64,000 nt of DNA from Microbulbifer elongatus (GTDB lineage: Bacteria > Pseudomonadota > Gammaproteobacteria > Pseudomonadales > Cellvibrionaceae). Below the pieces are notes generated by a model. That model saw nothing but the letters and a program-made list of their open reading frames with translations. It searched no databases and had not been told where the DNA came from. Positions within the stretch are counted from its first letter, which is position 1. The number at the start of each line of letters is the position of its first letter. The DNA lies in assembly GCF_021165935.1 (NCBI RefSeq), contig NZ_CP088953.1:3884501-3948500 (forward strand). Direction: 5' to 3'. The position numbers were made by a program, and so were the translations under genes. Of the stretch, positions 30,801 through 36,883 are shown in pieces.

Positions 30801-32861
30801 GGGATCTTTGTGAATAATGGCAAAGCGGATCACCACCACGTCACCGTGGCGCATCAGATCGCGATAGGTTTTACCGCCGTTATAGTCACCGGCAGGATTG
30901 CTCTCCGTATACTGGGTCGAACTGGAGAGCTTGAATTCCGGGGCGGTATTCAACAGATAGTCGGTATGATTGCCGGTATCAACGGTATCGACACCGTTTG
31001 CCGGGTTGACCCACTCCAGGCGATCCACCCGGCCGTCATACTGTCCGTACAGTGAACCCTGTGTATAACCGTTATTCCCTGTGGGACGGAGTAATTGCGG
31101 CGCATAACTCGGGTCCAGTACGTAACCTTCCGGCAGCTGGTCGCGAATATGATAGGCCATGCCATTGTCAAACCAGACGGTACCACCACTCTGGTTGGAC
31201 AGAGTGATGGTCATCAGGCCGCGCATACCCACGGTGGCACTGCCATCAATACCGGTCAGCGTGCGCTCCACTTCCAGCGCGGTTGCGCCACCGGCAACAG
31301 AACCCTGGCCGTACCAGGTACGGAGCTCGGACGTTTCCTCACCTAGACCGGGGTCGATACCACCGGGCGGTGTCTGTACCGCACAGCCGAACTGCACATT
31401 TTCAAGACTGTTGATCAGCGGTGCACCATTACGACAGGACGCGCTGCCCTGTAACTTGCCCACCAGATAAAGATTGATCGAGTCGTCTTCGGCGATATCG
31501 ATGGTGCCACTGGACGACCCCGGTGTTTCCGCCTCCACGGTTCCCGCATAGGGCGAAGGAATATTGTCACCTTCGCCAAATGGCGGTGCCACATCCCAGT
31601 TATCGAGTACTCTACCGGTCAGGTTATCGGTGGCAATACAGCTTGTGGGGCCGCTCGGCACACCGTCATTGGCTGCGATGTCGTTGGCCTCTGAGACACT
31701 GGGGCAGACGTAATGCACGTTGGCGACATCCGCACGAGACAGCACATCGTCGATTCGCAGGTCCTGTAAAGGCGCACGGGCATTGGTGCCGTTATTGGTG
31801 ATATTGAGGCGCCACACGATATCGTCATCGCTGTGGCCATAAACGGTGTCGCTGCGCGTGTTCTCGCGCTGGCCGGCGTCGTAGTTCCAGCCCTGCTTGT
31901 CTACCTGCACAAACGGCTTGTTGATATAGATTCGATCGGTGCTATCCAGATCGCGATTGAAGTCGCTGATATCCGCAGGGGTATCTGGGGTACAGTTATC
32001 TGCGTATCCCGGATAGCCGGGGTATGACGGCGCAGGATTATCCCACGCCGTCCAATTAGTCCAATTAGTGGGACAAGTGCCACTGTTGGTCGGAGCGCGC
32101 TTCGCCTGCCCACCCGAGGTACAGCTATCCGTGGTTACATAATTCAGCTCGGCGGTAACACCGCCGATAAAATCCCCTTCATCATCCAGTTGCTCCGGGC
32201 CATTAGTGGGGGAAACGAGAGGACGATGGATGGGGATTCGCACCGTCATGGTGGGGCTATTGCCGTCCGGCAGGGTGGGCAGCCCCCCGATCCGGATCTC
32301 CCAGCTACCCCCGACCTGGGATTCGCTCACGCTGCCAACATTACCACTGCTTACCGCCCCGGTGACCGTGACATTGACACCGGTGTACAGCCGTATACCG
32401 GCATCAACTGGGATACGGACAACCAGACCATTGCTGTTGTCAAAGTTCATATTGGGGTTGGCAGAGCCATAATCCCCGTTACTGGAATAGGTGTAATAGT
32501 TACCGGAGCGGCGGCGATACTCGCGATCAAACCAGGACCCTCTTTGCTCCTCCTCCCGAGTCTGTTGGAGCCCGGACGTGTTATACGCAAAGTCGTCATT
32601 ACCGGCACGGTACGGGTTGGTGATGTCCACCTCGATAAAACCGTAACCACAGAGATCACAGTATGTATTGCCCCTTCCTCGCTGGATATTCACCAACTGC
32701 TCGGGTGCACCGGGGTTCGCCACACAATAATTGGTCGGCGCCGCCCACACCTCGCCGGATATTGAAGCCAGTAGCAAAACTGACAGCCACAGCCGCACGG
32801 ATTGCGCGATTGCCGCAATTGCATTTTTGAAAGATTTTCGCCCTGTTACTTCAGACTTCAT
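18882..32861 (-). CDS. Giant 4659-aa surface protein of DUF11 repeats with SdrD-B-like and OmpA-like tail
   Basis: A 4659-aa secreted protein, by far the largest gene here. The signal peptide (core LWLSVLLLASISGEVWA) is followed by a unique Cys-containing head to about residue 330. Then come roughly 20 DUF11-like Ig-fold units, each recognisable by phrases such as YTITVSNxG, AYDLxxxDxLPxGLxFV and AGSxxLNG. A calcium-loop-like stretch DGIDNDGDGLIDEDG sits in the middle. Near the C-terminus are two SdrD-B/Cna-B-like domains (NLSGYLWHDVNFSE and IGKVFDDTNLNGYQDPGEGG). The last ~130 residues resemble a degenerate OmpA-like fold (VFEPGSTELRPQWQ ... IETEIFWRRG). The ATG at 32861 has GGA upstream. 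DUF11 arrays act as long stalks on surface and fimbrial proteins; this one may reach far from the cell. Confidence 0.85.
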   Translation of the reverse strand: MKSEVTGRKSFKNAIAAIAQSVRLWLSVLLLASISGEVWAAPTNYCVANPGAPEQLVNIQRGRGNTYCDLCGYGFIEVDITNPYRAGNDDFAYNTSGLQQTREEEQRGSWFDREYRRRSGNYYTYSSNGDYGSANPNMNFDNSNGLVVRIPVDAGIRLYTGVNVTVTGAVSSGNVGSVSESQVGGSWEIRIGGLPTLPDGNSPTMTVRIPIHRPLVSPTNGPEQLDDEGDFIGGVTAELNYVTTDSCTSGGQAKRAPTNSGTCPTNWTNWTAWDNPAPSYPGYPGYADNCTPDTPADISDFNRDLDSTDRIYINKPFVQVDKQGWNYDAGQRENTRSDTVYGHSDDDIVWRLNITNNGTNARAPLQDLRIDDVLSRADVANVHYVCPSVSEANDIAANDGVPSGPTSCIATDNLTGRVLDNWDVAPPFGEGDNIPSPYAGTVEAETPGSSSGTIDIAEDDSINLYLVGKLQGSASCRNGAPLINSLENVQFGCAVQTPPGGIDPGLGEETSELRTWYGQGSVAGGATALEVERTLTGIDGSATVGMRGLMTITLSNQSGGTVWFDNGMAYHIRDQLPEGYVLDPSYAPQLLRPTGNNGYTQGSLYGQYDGRVDRLEWVNPANGVDTVDTGNHTDYLLNTAPEFKLSSSTQYTESNPAGDYNGGKTYRDLMRHGDVVVIRFAIIHKDPQHFDRAADLDVVPESSSVDLFQRPEPTDPPALSSSLQNTLEVEFKTLCNSQGVQEYDLTGNGVSSSPADNTAGTSIEFNPEDIDVEILDQSFIVTNDPEQTTPLRVRATNNGGVNARDASVFISFGPTLEVVTVDEQNGNWQCDITNVSGAPVPQPNPYKTWVVNPPGDPTKLHLPLTTTGTVYRCYADHSNPLNRVLAPGAGNAVEFHFEVRKASDPARILEDDVTFRVDAIGEIWTVGSLDLADPTVSMSNSGGNTNNRAVQSYTTTNTPTAINNDQPLWFPQPGNASQNNARSDGEVDRGNLYSLDANWSRGIGFNLLKDQVAWSATGGDISALNGVIPTLGECNEASPATRNAALPDSAMSDGYPNFARKQRELVQIGEECTNRIQTGGWFGFKSRGFSFIGVSKVLVEDEVEDGLAYISNTEPQTGLQIAGATSTPNQPNKGPLDEGIFGWYFSGNQPGSDGRNDYITTIDQWFHVNATTRVQNKAINDRNAPNVQGADRNNILNSSFEAAYHNENTGEDEYFDFGSNIVGYPWERIRRVDVVVTEPEITPTKAYCEAGSFNTATGDCSGGWQQNLTGADTSRDYIVRLRLVNANETNGEPNAPAYDFVVTDTVPDLLVVVDPASDGIDNDGDGLIDEDGEHLSLIENTPNDGVDATLVFSHSHSDTGAPVGSAANNGLRRLNGGTGSSEDDRSLNLYYKVNPDERIAPNQTLQSGYLIDYDTLEGGDASDRNEFGNQTVELRGNGDIGGARVYSAGPADASITFITPAVEPKEITALSETILGEMIGGYQAVKIGEEIEYTLTGQLPYQQLRGLVVSDTLPTGLTCVDAPAIDLNAPPYAAAGFRRPDLSPVPIITPVCSGTQVSWDFGDVTLTTPGSESLFSFPVSFIARVDNIPSNNNGEGNSGTVLENGSGDSAYLRYADAMGNETELSFGSVAVRVTEPALQLDKSWTDPRDAGDEVTVTLEATNNGSAALYNLRILEDLVDSEMTFIAGSVTGSDPPLVDTDAFGENQPVFVWEPENPLLPGESLEFTFQVRVDDSAQPQQQLENTAHAAWTSLPTRSTALNPIDQNSGSARTGQIGANGAADGMRIGELPLETGADAVNDYSLDSNRVTADLDPVTLDKQDLTPGVLPEIGAHKQFQITIDLPEGTTHDLQLRDLLDSGSTSYVLTRDGNYDVSYTFTGIVSIDGNTALGESAFRAPAPADGASGVILWDIGTVLTESESDLPAAGAINPQIVITYFARINNDTSTGTDSGEGSSLQNGAELRYQHGESLTTVIETADTPAITVTESALDATKDVTQITPGQLTRGAVLEYVVTLTNNGNATAYDLNLVDSLPEQLDWDSSFTPTVTIGGSPVGGFEATPDTSTENTLIWGRGNADGSLDLPAGQQLVLIYRATVAANGGPFTNEITADWTSLQDDVASNSDYERTGADCPAAPNDYCLTASETTDAAAEDNTALIKAFESDSWVLHGSDASDAQLRVGDTVDYRLTLTLNESVTANVAIADTLPVGLEFVELVSVNGQTSAPFENTGAFTHGPLTTSLAGDASAGQVLTLALGDVDAVDGDDSNNDFAIVYRARVVADVLAHQDVLGPLNNQAELSFDAYDGSTVTLPAATASIAVHQPVLSPLVKTDTLSGRTGSGTQVDPYLVVLASDTMQFQLQSCNQGDAPAYNVQLTDTLAPQLDETALSDASVFTVAIDGTATSAFTFSGQPVSGGSFTLTLNDDEPLLPDQCLTVDYSIGFHADIGTSELFNNSASVDTYWSLPGATGQQYNDGTVASVWMQNPSNAMPPEKVLVTAPTAAIGEEVRYRITIPEDNIARTDVTLTDSLAPQFDFVSATLSINGGTASALLNTGNDTDLSFDLGTLQAGQTAQIELLLRVTNSADSNAGDSVINQASYSTGGVTYTSAATDPLTIVEPQVALQKEVLAPPVDISAGTVLDYRLSMTEVGNGNSAAAYDLVVTDVLDPGLEYVAGSASAGEPVISGDAASGFTLQWNLTSIAAGDSLNLDYQAVVRDDARPGQVLNNAAEVRWTSVAGDSDWERDGSETPAFNDYFSSATAAVTLSDNTSLDKQLFSDTFDGTGSVRVGDRARFAVTATLQKGTYPDVVITDTLPTGLVFESVISADFFGTDETASVASAATVNGAEVAFNLGDVINPASAASDTLQIVYEVRVQNGSVLAQLPSRQALENAVALDYALPSGPANTINAQATVEAIQPLLAISRVDVATAIGGDAEITVGEEATFTVEITNNGEAPAYDLQIQDLLPEGLRNGGGVTTQSIELLGSGSLPVRMPSFDATTGVALWDLDDSDVYTIPVGETLRLVYTVTADDTLGAGLALGNGVTLPVYYSFDNNVVPTNGLAEERQDYRLDEAVSVALTTPLPAALDKAITQPEAAIGEQFAYRITVPATPADTALYGVQVIDDLTASAADLRLISVNKVSGSGSWTPENIGSDTELQIVDSVDGIDIPAGEQIELELIVEVLDTATNVAGLTFTNTASYRFSTFDGDLDLLADTSPEMTLVEPELTLEKSGPEILHAGIAGEFILSINNIGDSAAWDTTVVDLLPDVEQGGMCARPPEVDTIQIFDADTDTLVRALTADTDFQSVFEECTLTITTTGVAIEPSQRMSIEYRAWLDEDTAGDQTLVNVAAAQWFSQGDDRENRRAYGALPTDGTPDVLDHEDAHALVSQSATLKMLKEVENITTGEAPAEKASPGDTLRYTITVSNVSEIPLAEFAIEDALGTLNTQQVFTPGTLTVIDTPVDAVNNSDAAGGGAASGLLRIDGLSLAQQGETGDSVRVTFDVQLAAVIDSGTAVLNQSRVLAYGQQLAVSDDPNIDGEADPEAPGAENPTQVIIESAPVFKVEKISEDMTGEPDSLVPGDTLRYTLRVENIGNENMVEATLRDQVPANTTYVAGSTTLNGVALDDIDGSTPLAQTLIIQSPGAEAGQLMADPAASGAQAALITFDVTINDVNDGTVISNQGFANGAGAGVDAGGENMPLDEKPSDDPTTEVADDPTIDIVGNVPLIRAQKTVELVVDNMTAGIVDPEDVLRYTITVSNMGGKDATEARFVDLVPEHTTYVAGSTMLNGVSVADDGEDSPLISGIAISTDDLTPPLPAEGEGVLTTAQTATIVFDVMVNADTERGTIISNQGNVYSLELPLTLTDADGNSSNGAQPTEVVVGDAQQLSITKEVAVVGGGAAESGKVLEYIVRVTNISAVPASLVSIYDDLLVAGEGVLTYVEDSARLNGQPDGVMVDGPLITVDYSTNYGGLQPQETITLRFEAKLGENLAMGYPVVNTAQVKWNDPAMYNEATVSIDIGGTPGIANLSGYLWHDVNFSETADAEEQLLVNWNVELYFNNALLETVQSDDNGYFVFDGLVPNMDGADMAGASYELRYLAPNAGDNTASLGTASSDYTNGPQQIQNIYVESGANPQNLNLPITPNGVIYDSVLRAPVNGARVRMLGASSGQPLPDSCFDDAKQQNQVTLTGGFYKFDVNFSSAACAVNGDYLIEVDVPNEDYVSGPSQIIPPQTGVDTGSFDVAACIGSAADMIPGTPDHCEVQLSILPPPIDADARSSETDYYLRLNLDDSNQPGSSQLFNNHIALDPQLEGALALTKTAAMLNVTRSQLVPYTITFSNSLPVPLTDLQLVDYFPAGFKYVAGSANLDGMPVEPQVNGLQLQWPHLRAEPEQTHSMKLLLVVGSGVGEGEYVNRARMFNELSGQQTSGEASATVRVVPDPTFDCTDVIGKVFDDTNLNGYQDPGEGGVPGARVVTANGLKATADAHGRFHITCAAVPNPDRGSNFVLKLDDRSLPSGYRLTTENPRVQRATRGKVLEFNFGTSLHRVVRLDLAEAVFEPGSTELRPQWQSRTELLLERLEEAPSLLRLSYLAENEDPALVEARLETIKARIAEDWAALDCCYPLNIETEIFWRRGAPPERGNVLDGFKRSINRMIGSEDQGGVR

Positions 32862-33080
32862 TGCTTTCCGCTGCCAGTCAGTTTTATTTTTGCCAACTGC
32901 CGCACAGGCGACAGCACCGGGGAAGGAGCCGGTCGCGGAACTTTATGGGAAGGGGAGAGTCGGCACCGTGAAGCAAGTCAAAATTGCTGCGCCAGGAGGG
33001 GAACTTTTTCTACGTTTGCCAAACAGTTCTCAAGTAAAGCTCACGTAGATTCTTAAGAACGGAAGGAAGTCGCTGCGAGA

Positions 33081-33121
33081 GCAACAAAACAACCACCCGG
33101 TGCAGTATCCGGGCGGTTGTT
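33081..33121 (-). terminator. Bidirectional-looking terminator after the AgmX-like gene
   Basis: A 13-position stem with one mismatch (33088-33100 with 33109-33121) starts about 14 nt after the AgmX-like stop. On the minus strand it is followed by TTGTTGC after GGTTGTT; on the plus strand by TTTTT. It should end the ExbBD/TPR operon, so the giant gene probably has its own promoter in 32862-33080. I could not identify a convincing -35/-10 pair there. Confidence 0.7.
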
Positions 33122-33135
33122 TTTTGATCCACTTT

Positions 33136-34515
33136 CTACGCTGCCGGCAGGAAGTCGATCGGATACAGGATGGTGATGGTGGGTACACCTTCCTTGGGCC
33201 CGAAGTTGAACCGCTTCACGCGCGCAACAATTTTGCTGTCGAGGGTGGGCGAGTCCATATCGCTGCTCTCGACAGAGGCCAGAGATACGGTGCCGTCCGG
33301 TTCGATGGTGATTTTCAGCACCATCTTGCCCTGCAGCGCCGGGTTATTACGCAGTTCGCGGTTGTAGATCCGGTAGAGCGCCGACTTGTAACGGTCGAAT
33401 ACGATCTGGATCTCTTCGTCGGTACGAGATGGACCAACACCTTCGCTGAGCGGGCGCTCTTCGCCGGCGAAATCACCTTCGGTACCGATACCACTGGATA
33501 CCCGCGAAAAGCTGACACCGTCCAGGGCCGTGCCCACGCCACCGGCATCGCGGCTGAGGGCTGCGGTATTGATGCCATCGGAGCCAGTCTTGGCTGCCGA
33601 AGTGATCAGTGAGCGCTGACTGCGGTTCTCCTGCTTGCCGGCAGTACTGAGCTGCGTCTGTTTGCCCAGACGATTATCCAGATCGTCTTCGATCAGATCC
33701 TGGAAATTGTCCTTGAATGCCAGCAGACCCGCGCGCTCGACTTTCTTCCGTACCTGCTTTTTCTCCACATTCGATGGCTTGGGTTCTTCCTTCGCCACTT
33801 CCTGCTTCGGTTTTTCAGGCTCTTTCTTCTTCTCTTCCGGCTTCTTCACCGTCTGCTCTGGCGGCTTGGGCTTGGGCTTTTTCTTCTCCAGTACCAGCTT
33901 GGCCAGACGCTCGGGCACTTCCACCACTTCGTTTTCATCGGGCTCCGGCAGCTGCCAGATATGCACACCGAAACCGAGGAAGAAGGCCAGAAACAAACAC
34001 GCAAGCAGGCTGATGCGGAATCGACGCTCATCCTCGCCATTGGTATTCCACGGCATGGTGCCATCGCGGAAGGCGGACTGCTCCAGCTCCCGGGTGACTT
34101 CATACTCGTAATGGACATCCTCTTCCGCCTGACGAATCTCGCGGAATTCAGCATCCAGATCAAACAAATCATCACGACAGTCTTCGATCTGCTCCTGCAG
34201 CTTTTGCTTACGCTCCTGCAACAGGTTCATGTTGGCGTGATAGATGCTGACGGTTTTCTGCAGGCGATGGATCAACGCCTTGGACGCGTCCTGCTTATAG
34301 TGCTCCGCCCAGAACAGGTCACCGGCACCGGCCTCCTCCAGCTTGCCAAGACGATCTGAAATCTCGTCCAGCAGCTGATGCTTGGCTTCATCCCGGTGCA
34401 GCGCTTCCAGCTTGCCATCAACCTGGTCGCACTCCGCCTGAAGCGCCTCCAGCTGTTGGCGAACCGCTTCCTGCTTTGCGGTCAGTGCCTGTTTTTGTTG
34501 ATGAAAATTATTCAC
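33136..34515 (-). CDS. TonB-like energy transducer with AgmX/PglI-type C-terminus
   Basis: A 459-aa protein with a cytoplasmic coiled coil (about residues 1-150), one membrane helix (~167-187, ISLLACLFLAFFLGFGV), and a Pro/Lys/Glu-rich periplasmic linker as in TonB (KKKPKPKPPEQ). The C-terminal domain (EIQIVFDRYKSALYRIYNREL ... NPALQGKMVLKITIEPDGTV ... RVKRFNFGP) matches the AgmX/PglI-type domain known from Myxococcus gliding-motility proteins. Unlike ordinary TonB it has a long cytoplasmic coiled coil before the helix. It follows ExbB and two ExbD genes and would transmit proton-motive force across the periplasm. The start is a GTG at 34515 with a weak ribosome-binding site. Confidence 0.85.
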   Translation of the reverse strand: MNNFHQQKQALTAKQEAVRQQLEALQAECDQVDGKLEALHRDEAKHQLLDEISDRLGKLEEAGAGDLFWAEHYKQDASKALIHRLQKTVSIYHANMNLLQERKQKLQEQIEDCRDDLFDLDAEFREIRQAEEDVHYEYEVTRELEQSAFRDGTMPWNTNGEDERRFRISLLACLFLAFFLGFGVHIWQLPEPDENEVVEVPERLAKLVLEKKKPKPKPPEQTVKKPEEKKKEPEKPKQEVAKEEPKPSNVEKKQVRKKVERAGLLAFKDNFQDLIEDDLDNRLGKQTQLSTAGKQENRSQRSLITSAAKTGSDGINTAALSRDAGGVGTALDGVSFSRVSSGIGTEGDFAGEERPLSEGVGPSRTDEEIQIVFDRYKSALYRIYNRELRNNPALQGKMVLKITIEPDGTVSLASVESSDMDSPTLDSKIVARVKRFNFGPKEGVPTITILYPIDFLPAA

Positions 34516-34524
34516 AAACGCTCA

Positions 34525-35100
34525 CTAACTCTGAGATGCTTTTTGAATCACCGCCAGGGAAATTCGTGTGTATCCGGCGTTGGTACAGCTGGACATAACC
34601 TTTTTCAGAATGCTGAACGGCACCGTACGGTCCGCAAGAATGTTCACTTCCGGCGGTTCCGCCAGTAGCGCCGCGGCCTCGGCGGTTACGTCTTCCCCTG
34701 CGGCGGCGCGCTCGGCCAGTGCGGCCTTGGCTTCTTCCAGCTCACTGTCAGCCATAGTCATGGCTTTGCCCACTTCGGCAATCATGGCCTGCTGAATCGC
34801 CTCGATGACCAGTGTCTCACTCTGGAACAACTCTTCTGTGGTCATCACGGGCTTGGCCTCGATCAACACCTCATCGTGCGTCACCATCAGGGTAACGGTC
34901 TCACGGGGCTTCGATTCCACCACCGAGTCCGGCAGGGTGATGACTTTGGGCGCCTCAATGGCTTCGTTACTGGAGCTGTTGGTCAGCAGGAAGAACACCA
35001 GGATGGTAAATACGTCCATCAGCGAGGTGAGATTCATTCCCGGCGTCTTGCGCTTGCGGCTTCGCGCCATGCGCTTCATGCGTCTACTTTCACGTTTCAC
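34525..35100 (-). CDS. ExbD/TolR-family proton-channel subunit with canonical Asp
   Basis: A 191-aa inner-membrane protein with a basic N-terminus, one membrane helix (about residues 22-40, MNLTSLMDVFTILVFFLL) and a periplasmic domain. Asp29 in LMDVF aligns with Asp25 of E. coli ExbD, the residue required for proton-driven work. The start is GTG at 35100, overlapping the previous stop by four bases (GTGA), with GGGGGA upstream. It is the second of two adjacent ExbD genes. Confidence 0.9.
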   Translation of the reverse strand: MKRESRRMKRMARSRKRKTPGMNLTSLMDVFTILVFFLLTNSSSNEAIEAPKVITLPDSVVESKPRETVTLMVTHDEVLIEAKPVMTTEELFQSETLVIEAIQQAMIAEVGKAMTMADSELEEAKAALAERAAAGEDVTAEAAALLAEPPEVNILADRTVPFSILKKVMSSCTNAGYTRISLAVIQKASQS

Positions 35101-35690
35101 GGCGCATCCCCCAGGGAAATATCGGGAAAGAGTTCCATCTTCTCAGGTGTTGCATCCGGATCCGGTGCACTACCGTCTTCCGGTACCGGCATAACCTCCG
35201 CACTGCGCACGGTGTCCATGACCCCCACAAGGTGTTCATAAGCCACATCCGGTTCCATCAACAGGGTGGAGTCGGTTTTATCCGGATAGGTCTCCTTGAT
35301 TCGCAGCAGGTACTCCCGCAACTGAGCCAGATCGTAGACCTCATCCGTTGGGGGAATAACCGGCAGGCCATTCTCGTCCACCGGGACTTCACCCTCGCCC
35401 TCGGCCTGCTCGACCTCGCCCTCCTGCTGGTTCAGGTTCGGGAAACGGGCGAGGACCTTTTCGCCATCGCTGATTTCCAGCACATCTTTTCGAACCACCA
35501 CCTCAAGGGATACGCCAGGGTCTTCCGATGCGCCACCGGCGCCGGTTGGCATATTCAGCTCGAGAATGGTCACTCGGGAAAACACCGCAGAAACCAGCAG
35601 GAACGGCACCAGTACCACCATCAAGTTCAGGAAGGCGGTGATGTCCAGTTCCGGCGCTTCTTTGGCTCTACTGTGACGCCTGCTTCTCAT
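35097..35690 (-). CDS. ExbD/TolR-family subunit with Asn in place of the proton-carrying Asp
   Basis: A 197-aa protein with one membrane helix (LDITAFLNLMVVLVPFLLVSAVF, about residues 15-37 in two halves around Asn22) and an acidic periplasmic domain. Aligning ITAFLNLM to the VTPFIDVM of E. coli ExbD puts Asn22 (codon AAC) where Asp25 should be. Asp16 lies just outside the helix. The start overlaps the ExbB stop by one base (TAATG). Likely a partner in a mixed ExbB-ExbD1-ExbD2 motor rather than an independent proton carrier. Confidence 0.88.
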   Translation of the reverse strand: MRSRRHSRAKEAPELDITAFLNLMVVLVPFLLVSAVFSRVTILELNMPTGAGGASEDPGVSLEVVVRKDVLEISDGEKVLARFPNLNQQEGEVEQAEGEGEVPVDENGLPVIPPTDEVYDLAQLREYLLRIKETYPDKTDSTLLMEPDVAYEHLVGVMDTVRSAEVMPVPEDGSAPDPDATPEKMELFPDISLGDAP

Positions 35691-36481
35691 TACGCAGATT
35701 CCGGTTTGGCGCTGTTGTCGGAGCTTGCTTCAGTATCGGCGTCGTCATCGGCATCCGCTGCTTCCGCCTCTTGTGCCTGTTTGGTCTGTTCGATATCACG
35801 GTTCACCGGCTTTTCTGCCGGCGCGTCTTTCGCAGATTCACTGCGGCGACGGGTACCGGAAGACATGATATTCAGAGCCTTGACGGAAACCATTTCCAGG
35901 CTGTCGACGATCTGTCCGGTCAGGGAGTTCAGCAGCGCATGAACGATCAGCAGCGCAATACCGACCATCAGACCGAACGCGGTGGTGTTCATCGCAACAG
36001 AAATACTGGCGGAGAGCAGGTCGGCCTTTTCCGCCGGGTTGGCATTGGCTACCGCCGTAAAGGCTTCAATCAGACCCATAATGGTACCGAGCAGGCCGAG
36101 CAGCGTAGCAATATTGGAGCCAAGCGCCACATAGGGGGTGCGCTTTTCCAGCTGCGGAATGGTCTCCATGATGCTTTCTTCCATGGCGATCTCGATATCT
36201 TCACGACGCCGTACAGCGCCCTGACGCTCGAGCCCCATGGCGAGGAGACGGCCCACGCCGGTATTGTCGTCTTTGACCAGGTTGCGGGCGCGATCGAAGT
36301 CACCGGTTTTGAGCACAGGCTGCAGTTTTTCCCAGACCGCGCGGTTGGTGTGACGCTCATAAATGAGGCGAACATAGCGCTCAATGGCTACCGCGGCGCC
36401 GAGCGCGAATACCACCAGAATGGGGTACATGAATGCACCACCAGTCTGAAAAAACGCGATTACGCTGTTAAAGAAATCCAT
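35690..36481 (-). CDS. ExbB/TolQ/MotA-family proton-channel subunit
   Basis: A 263-aa inner-membrane protein with three membrane segments: GGAFMYPILVVFALGAAVAIER near the N-terminus, then LGSNIATLLGLLGTIMGLIEAF and AFGLMVGIALLIVHALLNSL. Between the first two lies the cytoplasmic loop typical of ExbB/TolQ. The last ~60 residues form an acidic, low-complexity cytoplasmic tail that ordinary ExbB lacks. It would make the pentameric channel in which ExbD helices sit. AGAGGATA precedes the ATG at 36481; a GTG one codon upstream is less well placed. Between this gene and the 99-aa gene is a 102-bp gap. Confidence 0.92.
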   Translation of the reverse strand: MDFFNSVIAFFQTGGAFMYPILVVFALGAAVAIERYVRLIYERHTNRAVWEKLQPVLKTGDFDRARNLVKDDNTGVGRLLAMGLERQGAVRRREDIEIAMEESIMETIPQLEKRTPYVALGSNIATLLGLLGTIMGLIEAFTAVANANPAEKADLLSASISVAMNTTAFGLMVGIALLIVHALLNSLTGQIVDSLEMVSVKALNIMSSGTRRRSESAKDAPAEKPVNRDIEQTKQAQEAEAADADDDADTEASSDNSAKPESA

Positions 36482-36583
36482 CACTTATCCTCTTGGTTTT
36501 CTTTCTCGGGTCCGCGGGTACTTCCGCTTTGCCTTCAGGTTTTTACTTTGTGTGTATTTTCAAGCCCCGCATTACTGCGACGC

Positions 36584-36883
36584 TCAATCCTCCGGGAGGC
36601 TAAGTTCGTAGAACTCAAGCTCCCTAGAGAAAACTTCTTTGTCCAGTGGCTGCAGACGTGGGTCCAGCAGGCTGGAATTGAGCCCGCTCTCCACTCCTAC
36701 TTCGGAACTCTTCCAGGGGACAATATAAAGAGACTTGGGCGCCTCCTCATTGCCGATAATGGAAATACCGGAAAGCTCTTTCACTTCGGTATCCACTTTC
36801 TTCTCACTCTCTTCCTGGGCGACAGCGGCGAGGGAGCCCAGCAATACAGGAAATAGCAGCAGGAATTGCCGTACGCTACTCAT
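36584..36883 (-). CDS. Small secreted protein of unknown function in the ExbBD/TPR operon
   Basis: A 99-aa protein with a signal peptide (MSSVRQFLLLFPVLLGSLAAVAQ) and a mature part of about 76 residues with the segments ELSGISIIGNEEAPKSLYIV and FSRELEFYEL. I do not recognise a family. Its ATG overlaps the stop of the upstream TPR lipoprotein by one base (TGATG), so it is made together with that protein and with ExbB. It is probably a periplasmic component of the same machine. Confidence 0.8.
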   Translation of the reverse strand: MSSVRQFLLLFPVLLGSLAAVAQEESEKKVDTEVKELSGISIIGNEEAPKSLYIVPWKSSEVGVESGLNSSLLDPRLQPLDKEVFSRELEFYELSLPED

